Below are positions 33,690-40,418 of a stretch of 40,418 nucleotides of DNA, in pieces. Position 1 is the first letter of the stretch. Each line of letters opens with the position of its first letter. The DNA comes from Thiotrichaceae bacterium (GTDB taxonomy: Bacteria > Pseudomonadota > Gammaproteobacteria > Beggiatoales > Beggiatoaceae), in assembly GCA_029939505.1 (NCBI GenBank), contig JAOZSV010000012.1:1-40418 (forward strand). The letters are read 5' to 3'. Under the pieces are notes generated by a model. It made no database searches. It was not told where the DNA came from and saw only the letters and a list, made by a program, of their open reading frames with translations. The translations under genes were made by a program, and so were the position numbers.

Positions 33690-34469
33690 TTAAAGTGTAA
33701 ATCGCCACTCACTATCAAAGGCACGTTTATAAGCCAAATAAACGCTAATCATCGAACCCAAGGCAGTTGCCGCTGATACCATCAACATAACGATAATCTG
33801 ATATTTTGCAGCCTGAACCGGTTCTGCTCCTGCTAAGAGTTGTCCAGTCATCATGCCTGGAATCATCACTAATCCGACGGCATTCATAGAATTAATCGTG
33901 GGCGTGAGACCAGCAGTGAGGGCAGTACGAATACTGGGAAGTGAGGCTTCCCAAGGACTGCCACCGAATGCCAGTGCTTGATTCACTTCGGCAGCCCGTT
34001 TTTTGAGATCGTCAAATAAACGCTCCAGAGCGAGGGCAATTCCATTCATCGTGTTGCCGAGTATCATACCACCAATGGAGAGTACATAGCGAGGATCATA
34101 CCAAGGTTCAACCTGCACAATCAATCCTGTCACTGAAAAGGTGACAATCATGCCGGTGATAAAAACAGCACTCAATGTGCTGAAATAGAGATTAGGTGGT
34201 TTATGCTTGACGCGCTTGAGTGAGATTTGCGCCGTCATCAACATCATTAATAGGAATACACCTAAAACTATCCAAGCCGTGTGTGTTTGGAATATCCATG
34301 TTAGGACAAAGCCGAGCGCAATGAGTTGTAAATAGGTACGCAGCGCAGCAATGGCGAGGGAACGTAATAACCCCAATGACATGGCAATGGACACGGCACC
34401 TGCTGCCATGATAAAAAAGGTGGCGAGTAATAATTCTAACCAGCCGATAGTGATTGCACCAGTATTCAT
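33690..34469 (-). CDS. fetB: ABC transporter permease FetB (UPF0014)
   Basis: 259 residues with about seven membrane helices, the single permease of the FetAB exporter linked to iron homeostasis and peroxide resistance in E. coli. Family blocks are visible: LRTYLQLIALGFVLTWIF, GMILGNTMNGIALALERL, and TIRTALTAGLTPTINSMNAV-like SIRTALTAGLTPTINSMNAV, then GLVMIPGMMTGQLLAG. The start is ATG 34,469. It follows fetA on the same strand after a 243 bp gap filled by repeats, which may weaken operon coupling. Confidence 0.93.
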   Translation of the reverse strand: MNTGAITIGWLELLLATFFIMAAGAVSIAMSLGLLRSLAIAALRTYLQLIALGFVLTWIFQTHTAWIVLGVFLLMMLMTAQISLKRVKHKPPNLYFSTLSAVFITGMIVTFSVTGLIVQVEPWYDPRYVLSIGGMILGNTMNGIALALERLFDDLKKRAAEVNQALAFGGSPWEASLPSIRTALTAGLTPTINSMNAVGLVMIPGMMTGQLLAGAEPVQAAKYQIIVMLMVSAATALGSMISVYLAYKRAFDSEWRFTL

Positions 34470-34497
34470 TATGTCAATTATCAGTTAGATGGAGTCC

Positions 34498-34593
34498 ATT
34501 CGAGGCTAAAGTTTTTCCTCAAAAAACTCTTAGCCTCGAATGCTTTAGCTTTGGTTGCTATTTTGTCACGCCCAAAGCTGAAGCGTTGGACTC
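34498..34593. repeat. Filled and unfilled repeat sites side by side
   Basis: GGAGTCC then a CGAGG palindrome (34,498-34,541) then GCTTTAGCTTTGG is a filled site. It is followed at 34,571-34,593 by an unfilled CCCAAAGCTGAAGCGTTGGA unit. Confidence 0.8.
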
Positions 34594-34629
34594 CAATAAG
34601 GAACGTGCATGAAATAAACTCTCCAACGA

Positions 34630-34660
34630 GACCTGACAGGTTTTAGAAACCTGTCAGGTC
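34630..34660. terminator. ACCTGACAGGT hairpin between fetA and fetB
   Basis: Perfect 14 bp arms (GACCTGACAGGTTT) with loop TAG. No T-tract follows on the minus strand, so termination is uncertain; the core is shared with the 46 bp tandem repeat at 9,547. Confidence 0.4.
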
Positions 34661-34712
34661 TGGCTTTAAAATTTCGTAAAGATTGAGTCATTACGAAGAA
34701 ACATAAATATTA

Positions 34713-35408
34713 TCAATCACTTAATTGAAGCGTACCTTGACCATTTAACTGTATTTGTGTGTCTCCAATACGATTACCATACAGATGGCTGGTCATTATC
34801 ACAGAACCACCGGTTTCACAAAACTGGTATAAACGATTGAATACCAATTTAGCAGTAGCCTCATCAACGCCGGCGGTGGGTTCATCGGCAAGCATTAATT
34901 TTGGTTTGGTCAGTAACAATCTTATTAAAGCTAATCGTGCTTGCTGCCCACCAGATAGTGAAGTGGCTTCGCGTTCCAAAGGAATGTCGTGAAGTCCGAC
35001 TGAATGTAGTTCTCTTTCTAATGTATCTACATTAGGTAGCGATTCCCGTAAGCGTTCCTTTTGTATGCGGAAGCTGTGTAGTGGATAAAGTAGGTTGTCG
35101 GCAATGCTTCCTGATATCATAACGGGCCTTTGCGGCAGTAAAGCAATCTCGCTGCGCCAACGAGCAACGGCTATTTCTGTATGCCTAAGATCGTGGAACA
35201 GCAGTACGCCCGATATCAATGGATGCAAACGTGCTAATGAAGACAGGAGGGTACTTTTGCCAACACCAGATGGACCTGTAAGATAATAAAATTGCCCTGT
35301 TTTGATGGTAAAGGAACAATTGGCATCGCCATTTAAAATCAATTTTGCAGCATCACCATCGCCACATTGTATTTTGAGTGATTCGGCAGTTAAAAGTGGT
35401 AACTCCAT
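34713..35408 (-). CDS. fetA: ABC transporter ATP-binding protein FetA
   Basis: 231 residues. Walker A GPSGVGKST near 45, Q-loop LLPQRPVM, signature LSGGQQARLALIR near 155, Walker B LMLADEPTAGVDE and switch histidine in TSHLYGN are intact. The ATPase of the FetAB exporter, on the inner face of the membrane. I start at ATG 35,408 (MELPLL), preceded by AGGAA; an upstream in-frame ATG at 35,429 would add seven residues. It is paired with fetB downstream on the same strand. Confidence 0.92.
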   Translation of the reverse strand: MELPLLTAESLKIQCGDGDAAKLILNGDANCSFTIKTGQFYYLTGPSGVGKSTLLSSLARLHPLISGVLLFHDLRHTEIAVARWRSEIALLPQRPVMISGSIADNLLYPLHSFRIQKERLRESLPNVDTLERELHSVGLHDIPLEREATSLSGGQQARLALIRLLLTKPKLMLADEPTAGVDEATAKLVFNRLYQFCETGGSVIMTSHLYGNRIGDTQIQLNGQGTLQLSD

Positions 35409-35570
35409 GCTTTTTCCTGTTCTCGCCATTCAGAAACGCTTTAAATTAAAATTTGTTTAAATAACAACAATTTATAATTTTTTATCCCATCCGCTATATT
35501 CAAAATGGCAACGAATCTTCTAAAGATAATTCAAAAGGATTATCTTCTATCGTTGGATGAACCTATTTTT

Positions 35571-35603
35571 AGAAATCCGATTTTTTGAAAAAATCGGATT
35601 TCT
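35571..35603. repeat. AGAAATCCGAT hairpin, copy 6 (R1)
   Basis: Perfect hairpin in the 265 bp gap between the RDD gene and fetA. The rest of that gap shows no gene. Confidence 0.88.
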
Positions 35604-35673
35604 TAACGCTCATTTTTTTAGGAGATTTTTATTCATTTTTTACCATTGATTGAATACTGGGATAGGTTCATAT

Positions 35674-36099
35674 TCAATTTCTCTTAGGGAGCAAAACAAC
35701 ACAAGTATCCGATACCCGATCATGCCAAGTACGATGTTGTTTATCCACAATAGCCCAGAAAAATCCCAAACCAAAAACTAACCAGGATACCATAGCTGTC
35801 AAAAAACGTACAAAAGTTTGTTGCCAACTCAATGGTTGCCCACTGATGGTTTGCAATTGGAGCCGCCAAACTTTCATACCCAATGTTTGCCCACCATGTA
35901 ACCAGGGCCATGCAAAGTAAAAAAAACAGACGAGCAATAAATAAATTCTGAAAGCAAAACTGATTTCTCCATGAGTTAATGGATATACCAAAGCGGCGGC
36001 AACAAATAAGACAGCAAATAATAATAAACTATCATAAAATATCGCGGCAAAGCGGCGGTATAAATTAGCACAACGTTTTGATTCAATAGGGGTTTTCAT
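35674..36099 (-). CDS. RDD family membrane protein
   Basis: 141 residues with three to four hydrophobic helices. The RDD motif is present as RRFAAIFYDSLLLF (Arg and Asp in helix 1). The conserved GGQTLGMKVWRLQL, and the RTWHDRVSDTCVV ending typical of the family, are kept. The role of RDD proteins is mostly unknown, with ion transport shown for some. The start is ATG 36,099. It is divergent from clpS with a 145 bp shared upstream region. Confidence 0.92.
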   Translation of the reverse strand: MKTPIESKRCANLYRRFAAIFYDSLLLFAVLFVAAALVYPLTHGEISFAFRIYLLLVCFFYFAWPWLHGGQTLGMKVWRLQLQTISGQPLSWQQTFVRFLTAMVSWLVFGLGFFWAIVDKQHRTWHDRVSDTCVVLLPKRN

Positions 36100-36244
36100 A
36101 ATTTAAACTCTTTTGGATAGATGCTCAAAAAGTCGTTTCAGAAACTGACAGATTTCAAAAAAACGATCAGATTGATAAATTTTTAGGTATCATTATTAAT
36201 TCATCTTCAAACTCAAATTTTGAAAAAAACTTTAACTGATAACC

Positions 36245-36559
36245 ATGATAGAATTTCCTGATTATGAAGACGACGTTCTTACTGAAGAAGCGAAGCCAAA
36301 ACTTAAACAGCCTCCACTTTATAAAGTGATACTACTGAACGACGATTATACACCAATGGACTTCGTTGTTCATGTCTTAAAAGTCTTTTTTGGCATGGAT
36401 GAAGAAACGGCTACTCATATTATGTTACAAGTACATCATCAAGGTAAAGGTATTTGTGGTACTTTTACCCGTGAAATTGCTGAAACGAAAGTGTCTCAAG
36501 TCAATAACTATGCCCGTGAAAATCAACACCCTCTCACAAGTATAATGGAGAAAACATAA
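36245..36559 (+). CDS. clpS: ATP-dependent Clp protease adaptor ClpS
   Basis: 104 residues. ClpS brings N-degron substrates to ClpA. The core motif [20 protein letters not shown], which forms the degron pocket, and [20 protein letters not shown] are intact. The acidic N-terminal arm is of normal length. The start is ATG 36,245. It is upstream of clpA, separated by 142 bp with an R1 hairpin, which would let the two be expressed at different levels. Confidence 0.97.
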   Translation: MIEFPDYEDDVLTEEAKPKLKQPPLYKVILLNDDYTPMDFVVHVLKVFFGMDEETATHIMLQVHHQGKGICGTFTREIAETKVSQVNNYARENQHPLTSIMEKT

Positions 36560-36633
36560 AGTTATACCCGTCGTGTAGTACAACTCGTGTAGTACAACGG
36601 ATTTGCGAAATTAACGGATTTTTAACGGATTTA

Positions 36634-36665
36634 AGAAATCCGATTTTTGAAAAAATCGGATTTCT
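36634..36665. repeat. AGAAATCCGAT hairpin, copy 7 (R1)
   Basis: Perfect hairpin in the clpS-clpA gap, ending 36 bp before the clpA start codon. Confidence 0.88.
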
Positions 36666-36701
36666 CAGTTCAAAATGAAGTTTAAGATTAAGAGAAAAAT
36701 C

Positions 36702-39029
36702 ATGTTAAACAGAAAACTTGAAACAAACCTGAATAACGCTTTTCAAATGGCGCGTCAAAAGCGTTTTGAATTTATGACGGTTGAACACCTGTTATTGGCA
36801 CTGCTAAATGATAAGGCTGCCGTTGACGTTTTACATGCTTGTGGTACGGATATGAACGTACTCAAAAAAGAGTTGTTGAGCTTTTTGGAGAAAACAACCC
36901 CTAAACTCTCTAAGAAAGATAAACGAGATACACAACCCACACTCGGTTTCCAACGAGTATTACAACGGGCACTTTTTAATGTGCAATCAACAGGTAAAAA
37001 GGAAGTCACTGGCGCAAATGTGTTAGTCGCTATTTTATCCGAGCGTGAATCTCAAGCCGTTTTTTTTCTTGAAAAACAAAATATCAGTCGTTTAGATATG
37101 CTTAACTATATCTCTCATGGTATCTCCAAAGTTGATAACGACAATAACGCATTTTCTCCAGAATTAGAAGGGGAAGAAAACGGTGAAGGGGCGACTGCAC
37201 CCGCTAAAAATCCCTTAGATGTTTTTACCGTCAATCTGAATGAACAAGCAAAAGCGGGCAAGATAGATCCCCTGATTGGACGGGAAAACGAAATCGAACG
37301 CACTTTGCAAATTTTATGCAGGCGGCGCAAAAACAACCCCTTATTAGTTGGGGAAGCAGGAGTAGGAAAAACCGCATTAGCTGAAGGTTTAGCAAAATTG
37401 ATTATCGAGAAAAAAGTCCCAGAAATTTTGGAAGATAGCGTCGTCTATGCCCTCGATTTGGGTTCATTATTAGCCGGTACAAAATATCGGGGCGATTTTG
37501 AAAAACGCCTCAAAGCTGTGTTAGTCCAATTAAAGAAAGAACCCAACACCATCTTGTTTATTGATGAAATCCATACCATCATTGGTGCAGGCTCCGCCTC
37601 TGGAAGTGCAATGGATGTCTCCAATTTGATAAAACCAGGATTAGCATCTGGTGAACTAAAATGTATCGGTTCAACCACTTACAAGGAATATCGCGGCATC
37701 TTTGAAAAAGATCATGCCCTATCGCGTCGCTTCCAAAAAATTGAAGTCAACGAACCTTCCGTTGAGGAAAGCATACAAATTCTACAAGGCTTGAAATCGC
37801 GTTTTGAAAAACACCACGAAGTCAAATATACGCCTCAAGCTATACGTGCCGCTGCTGAATTATCCGCACGTTATATCAACGACAGACATTTACCCGACAA
37901 AGCCATTGATGTGATTGACGAAGTTGGCGCAAGTCAACGTTTACAAACTCCTGAAAAACGCAAAAATACAATTGAAGTGCCTGATATCGAATATATCGTC
38001 GGCAAAATTGCCCGCATTCCAGAGAAAAATGTCTCCGTTTCAGACAAAGAAACGTTGAGAAACCTTGAACACAATTTAAAGATGGTTGTCTATGGTCAAG
38101 ACGAGGCGATTGAAACCTTAGCACGAACGATTAAAATGTCCCGTTCCGGCTTAGGTCATACAGAAAAAACGATTGGCTCCTTCCTCTTCGCAGGGCCTAC
38201 AGGTGTCGGCAAAACGGAAGTCACACGCCAATTAGCGCGTATCATGGGCATCGAATTTATTCGTTTTGATATGTCAGAATATATGGAACGACATACCATC
38301 TCCCGTCTGATTGGTGCACCACCAGGTTACGTTGGCTTTGAACAGGGCGGATTACTGACAGAAGCGATTAATCAAAATCCTTATGCCGTATTGCTGCTTG
38401 ACGAAATTGAAAAGGCGCACCCCGATGTTTTTAACCTCTTATTACAAGTGATGGATCATGGTTCATTGACCGATACGAATGGACGCAAGGTCGATTTTCG
38501 TCATGTCGTGCTGGTGATGACGAGCAATGCGGGGGCTAAAGAAGCCGGTCGTTCTTCGATAGGATTTAGTCTGCAAGATAATTCCAGCGATATGATGGAA
38601 GCCGTTAAACGCACCTTCACACCAGAATTTCGTAATCGCCTTGATACCATTGTACAATTTAAGGCACTCACGCCTGAAACCATCGGGCATGTTGTGGATA
38701 AATTCATTATTGAATTAGAAAGCCAATTGGAAGAAAAACGGGTGACAATTAAGGTAGAAGAAGCCGCACGACACTGGTTAGCAGAACATGGCTATGACCC
38801 AATAATGGGGGCGAGACCCATGGCCCGTTTAATTGATGACAAAATCAAAAAGCAGTTGGCGGAAGAAATCCTCTTTGGAAGATTGGAAAACGGGGGAGAA
38901 GTGCGAGTCTATGAAACCGACAATGAACTTGGTTTTGAATTTGAAAGCGCAGATATTTCGGAGTCCAACGTTTCAGCAGATATTTTGGAGTCCAAAGCGG
39001 AAGCGTTGGAAAAAGATGCCCAAAGCTAA
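36702..39029 (+). CDS. clpA: ATP-dependent Clp protease ATP-binding subunit ClpA
   Basis: 775 residues. The Clp N-domain (MLNRKLETNLNNAFQMARQK on) binds ClpS. The first ring has GEAGVGKTALAEGL and ILFIDEIHTIIGAG; the second has GPTGVGKTEVTRQL and LLLDEIEKAHPDVFN. The ClpP-binding loop is kept as IGF in RSSIGFSLQ. The catalytic core ends at about 740. The last 25 residues (ESNVSADILESKAEALEKDA) are encoded by GGAGTCCA/AAAGCTGAAGCG repeat units, and the stop codon itself falls in a repeat, so the tail is unusual and probably disordered. The start is ATG 36,702; an upstream in-frame start at 36,675 is less likely. Confidence 0.97.
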   Translation: MLNRKLETNLNNAFQMARQKRFEFMTVEHLLLALLNDKAAVDVLHACGTDMNVLKKELLSFLEKTTPKLSKKDKRDTQPTLGFQRVLQRALFNVQSTGKKEVTGANVLVAILSERESQAVFFLEKQNISRLDMLNYISHGISKVDNDNNAFSPELEGEENGEGATAPAKNPLDVFTVNLNEQAKAGKIDPLIGRENEIERTLQILCRRRKNNPLLVGEAGVGKTALAEGLAKLIIEKKVPEILEDSVVYALDLGSLLAGTKYRGDFEKRLKAVLVQLKKEPNTILFIDEIHTIIGAGSASGSAMDVSNLIKPGLASGELKCIGSTTYKEYRGIFEKDHALSRRFQKIEVNEPSVEESIQILQGLKSRFEKHHEVKYTPQAIRAAAELSARYINDRHLPDKAIDVIDEVGASQRLQTPEKRKNTIEVPDIEYIVGKIARIPEKNVSVSDKETLRNLEHNLKMVVYGQDEAIETLARTIKMSRSGLGHTEKTIGSFLFAGPTGVGKTEVTRQLARIMGIEFIRFDMSEYMERHTISRLIGAPPGYVGFEQGGLLTEAINQNPYAVLLLDEIEKAHPDVFNLLLQVMDHGSLTDTNGRKVDFRHVVLVMTSNAGAKEAGRSSIGFSLQDNSSDMMEAVKRTFTPEFRNRLDTIVQFKALTPETIGHVVDKFIIELESQLEEKRVTIKVEEAARHWLAEHGYDPIMGARPMARLIDDKIKKQLAEEILFGRLENGGEVRVYETDNELGFEFESADISESNVSADILESKAEALEKDAQS

Positions 39030-39198
39030 AGCGTTGAACTCCAAAATGAATCCAAAGCTGAAGCGTTGGACTCCTGAATCCAAAGCTGAAGCGTTGAACT
39101 CCAAAATACGCCCAAAGCTGAAGCGTTGGACTCCTGAATCCAAAGCTGAAGCGTTGGACTCCAAAATACGCTCAAAGCTAAAGCGTTGAACTCCAAAA
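38961..39198. repeat. CCAAAGCTGAAGCGTTGGACTCC tandem array (R3)
   Basis: About seven or eight units, some diverged, spaced by short AAAATACGC or TGAATC linkers. It starts inside clpA and ends just before the AlbA_2 gene. Single units occur near 16,031, 16,210 and 34,571. Confidence 0.88.
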
Positions 39199-39205
39199 TT
39201 CAATT

Positions 39206-40357
39206 ATGACTCCAGAAGAACTTGAGCAAATCATCATCAAAGGGGAAACTTTACAAACCGAGTTTAAATCGGCAAAAGTACATCCTGATGCACTGGCAGC
39301 AGCCATCGTATCGTTTCTGAATACAGCAGGGGGACTGCTACTACTCGGCGTGGAAGACGACAGGACAATTACCGGAATAGATAATGAAGACACAGCCTGT
39401 CAGCGCGTTGAACAGATTTTAGCGAATAATATAACGCCACGAGCAACCGCTTACATTGAATCCGTAAAGTATGCCGGAAAAACACTTTTAAAAATTGCCG
39501 TATCGCAAGGGCTAGATCGTCCCTATCACACGCGACGCGGACAGTGTTTTATCAGAGTCAATGCTGGAAAACGTTTCGCTTCACGGGAAGAAATACGGCG
39601 TATGTATTTAACGGTTCGTGCTTTCTACTACGATGAGTCTTCAGTACTGAACACGGGATTGTCTGATATAGAACTTCAAGCCTTTGATGATTTTTTGAAC
39701 TTGGCTTATGGCTATCCCAAGGATGACACTCGTACTGCGGCTGAACGATCCCGTTTACTCAACAACTTGAAAGCAATGCAAGATGAACAGTTGACTATAG
39801 CGGGACTATTATTTTTTGGTCACCATCCCCAATTTCACCTCCCAACGGCACGGGTGGATTTTGCTCGTTTTGCGGATAGGGGAGAAGTTATCTTGGATAA
39901 GAAAACATTAATGGGAAGACTCTCCAAGCAACTGGAAGGAATGGAAGAAATCCTGCGTTTGCATCTTTCCAACGGGGGAGTTATTCGCGAATTTGAACCA
40001 GAAAGTCGCTATGAAATGCCCTTAGAAATGTTGCGCGAAGCATTAGTCAACGCGCTCGTTCACCGTGATTATTCACTTTCTGCCCCCATTAGGGTATTAA
40101 TGTTTAATGATCGGTTGGAAGTACATAGCCCTGGCGGCTTACCCAATAGTGTCACATTAGAAAACATCAGGGCAGGTATTCATGTCGAACGAAATCCTAT
40201 CATCCTGTCTCTCATGGCTAAACTTGGATTGATGACTCGTTTGGGAACTGGCATTTTGCGTATTTTCCGTCTCGCCGAAGAAACTAACTTACCAACACCT
40301 GAACTGGTTGAGAGCGATTCTGAATTTGTGATGACTTTGTATCGCTCAACAACCTAA
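39206..40357 (+). CDS. AlbA_2/Schlafen-domain ATP-binding protein
   Basis: 383 residues. The N-terminal AlbA_2 (Schlafen-type) domain is clear: ETLQTEFKSA near 12-21, AIVSFLNTAGGLLLLGVEDD near 34-53, and RRGQCFIRVNAGKRFASREE near 110-130. The C-terminal GHKL-type ATPase domain has EALVNALVHRDYS near 280 (N box), LEVHSPGGLPNSVT (G1 box) and RLGTGILRIFRLAEE. Proteins of this design are often called putative transcriptional regulators or nucleic-acid binding factors; some act in phage defence. It starts at ATG 39,206 directly after the R3 array, with no Shine-Dalgarno visible, so its expression signals may come from the repeats. Confidence 0.9.
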   Translation: MTPEELEQIIIKGETLQTEFKSAKVHPDALAAAIVSFLNTAGGLLLLGVEDDRTITGIDNEDTACQRVEQILANNITPRATAYIESVKYAGKTLLKIAVSQGLDRPYHTRRGQCFIRVNAGKRFASREEIRRMYLTVRAFYYDESSVLNTGLSDIELQAFDDFLNLAYGYPKDDTRTAAERSRLLNNLKAMQDEQLTIAGLLFFGHHPQFHLPTARVDFARFADRGEVILDKKTLMGRLSKQLEGMEEILRLHLSNGGVIREFEPESRYEMPLEMLREALVNALVHRDYSLSAPIRVLMFNDRLEVHSPGGLPNSVTLENIRAGIHVERNPIILSLMAKLGLMTRLGTGILRIFRLAEETNLPTPELVESDSEFVMTLYRSTT

Positions 40358-40368
40358 AACCTGCTCAA

Positions 40369-40418
40369 TTCCACCGATTTCATCGGTGGCTATTCATGTT
40401 TAACCCCTTCGGGGTTGA
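40369..40418. repeat. CCACCGATTTCATCGGTGG element, cut by window end
   Basis: Matches the left half of 23,951-24,052, with a central AACCCCTTCGGGGTT hairpin instead of ACCCAGAATGGGT. The other arm must lie outside the window. Confidence 0.85.

Noticed and set aside
38833-39189. 118-codon frame overlapping the clpA end
   Set aside because: It is lysine/serine-rich and made by translating the R3 repeats in another frame; the repeat explains it fully.
38961-39198. R3 array as a CRISPR or regulatory array
   Set aside because: Units are joined by short linkers and no spacer-like diversity is seen; it also overlaps coding sequence.

Overview
This window most likely comes from a large filamentous sulfur-oxidising gammaproteobacterium of the Thiotrichales/Beggiatoa type. 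That is an inference. It rests on the gammaproteobacterial layout recN-nadK divergent from hrcA-grpE-dnaK-dnaJ-dapB, the clpS-clpA pair, low GC, and a heavy load of short palindromic repeats in almost every gap. No tRNA, rRNA or CRISPR array was seen.

Layout. (1) 1-12,040 is housekeeping: recN and nadK on the minus strand; hrcA, grpE, dnaK, dnaJ and dapB on the plus strand. Repeat-filled gaps, two MITE-like elements and a hypothetical gene broken by a palindrome interrupt it. (2) 12,041-16,320 holds two paralogous membrane proteins with HAMP and degenerate GGDEF domains on either side of an MscS-type channel. Both have lost the catalytic signature but keep a c-di-GMP I-site. (3) 16,383-20,032 has an FtsK-like protein with damaged Walker motifs and no gamma domain, followed 17 bp later by a lone dndC. 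(4) 20,139-32,579 is an accessory, defence-like block: an Rpn-type C-terminal fragment, a large two-ring Clp-type AAA+ protein with a degenerate first ring and a novel C-terminal extension, an Eco57I-like methylase with two small companion ORFs, a HigBA-like toxin-antitoxin pair, and a PLD-SNF2 helicase. (5) 32,954-40,357 is mostly ordinary: psiE, fetB, fetA, an RDD protein, clpS, clpA and a Schlafen/AlbA_2 ATP-binding protein.

How the genes work together. HrcA, GrpE, DnaK and DnaJ form the Hsp70 system and its repressor. ClpS and ClpA form the N-degron unfoldase pair. FetA and FetB form an exporter. The helicase and methylase probably belong to one restriction-like defence system with a TA module between them. 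The degenerate GGDEF pair plus MscS may be a c-di-GMP-responsive envelope module (inference).

The most striking global feature is the repeat ecology. At least four families recur: an AGAAATCCGAT hairpin, a CGAGG...CCTCG palindrome with about 25 copies, a CCAAAGCTGAAGCGTTGGACTCC unit, and an ACCTGACAGGT unit. They nest in one another and enter coding sequence. Some mobilisation is visible as inverted termini with target-site duplications and as empty versus filled sites.
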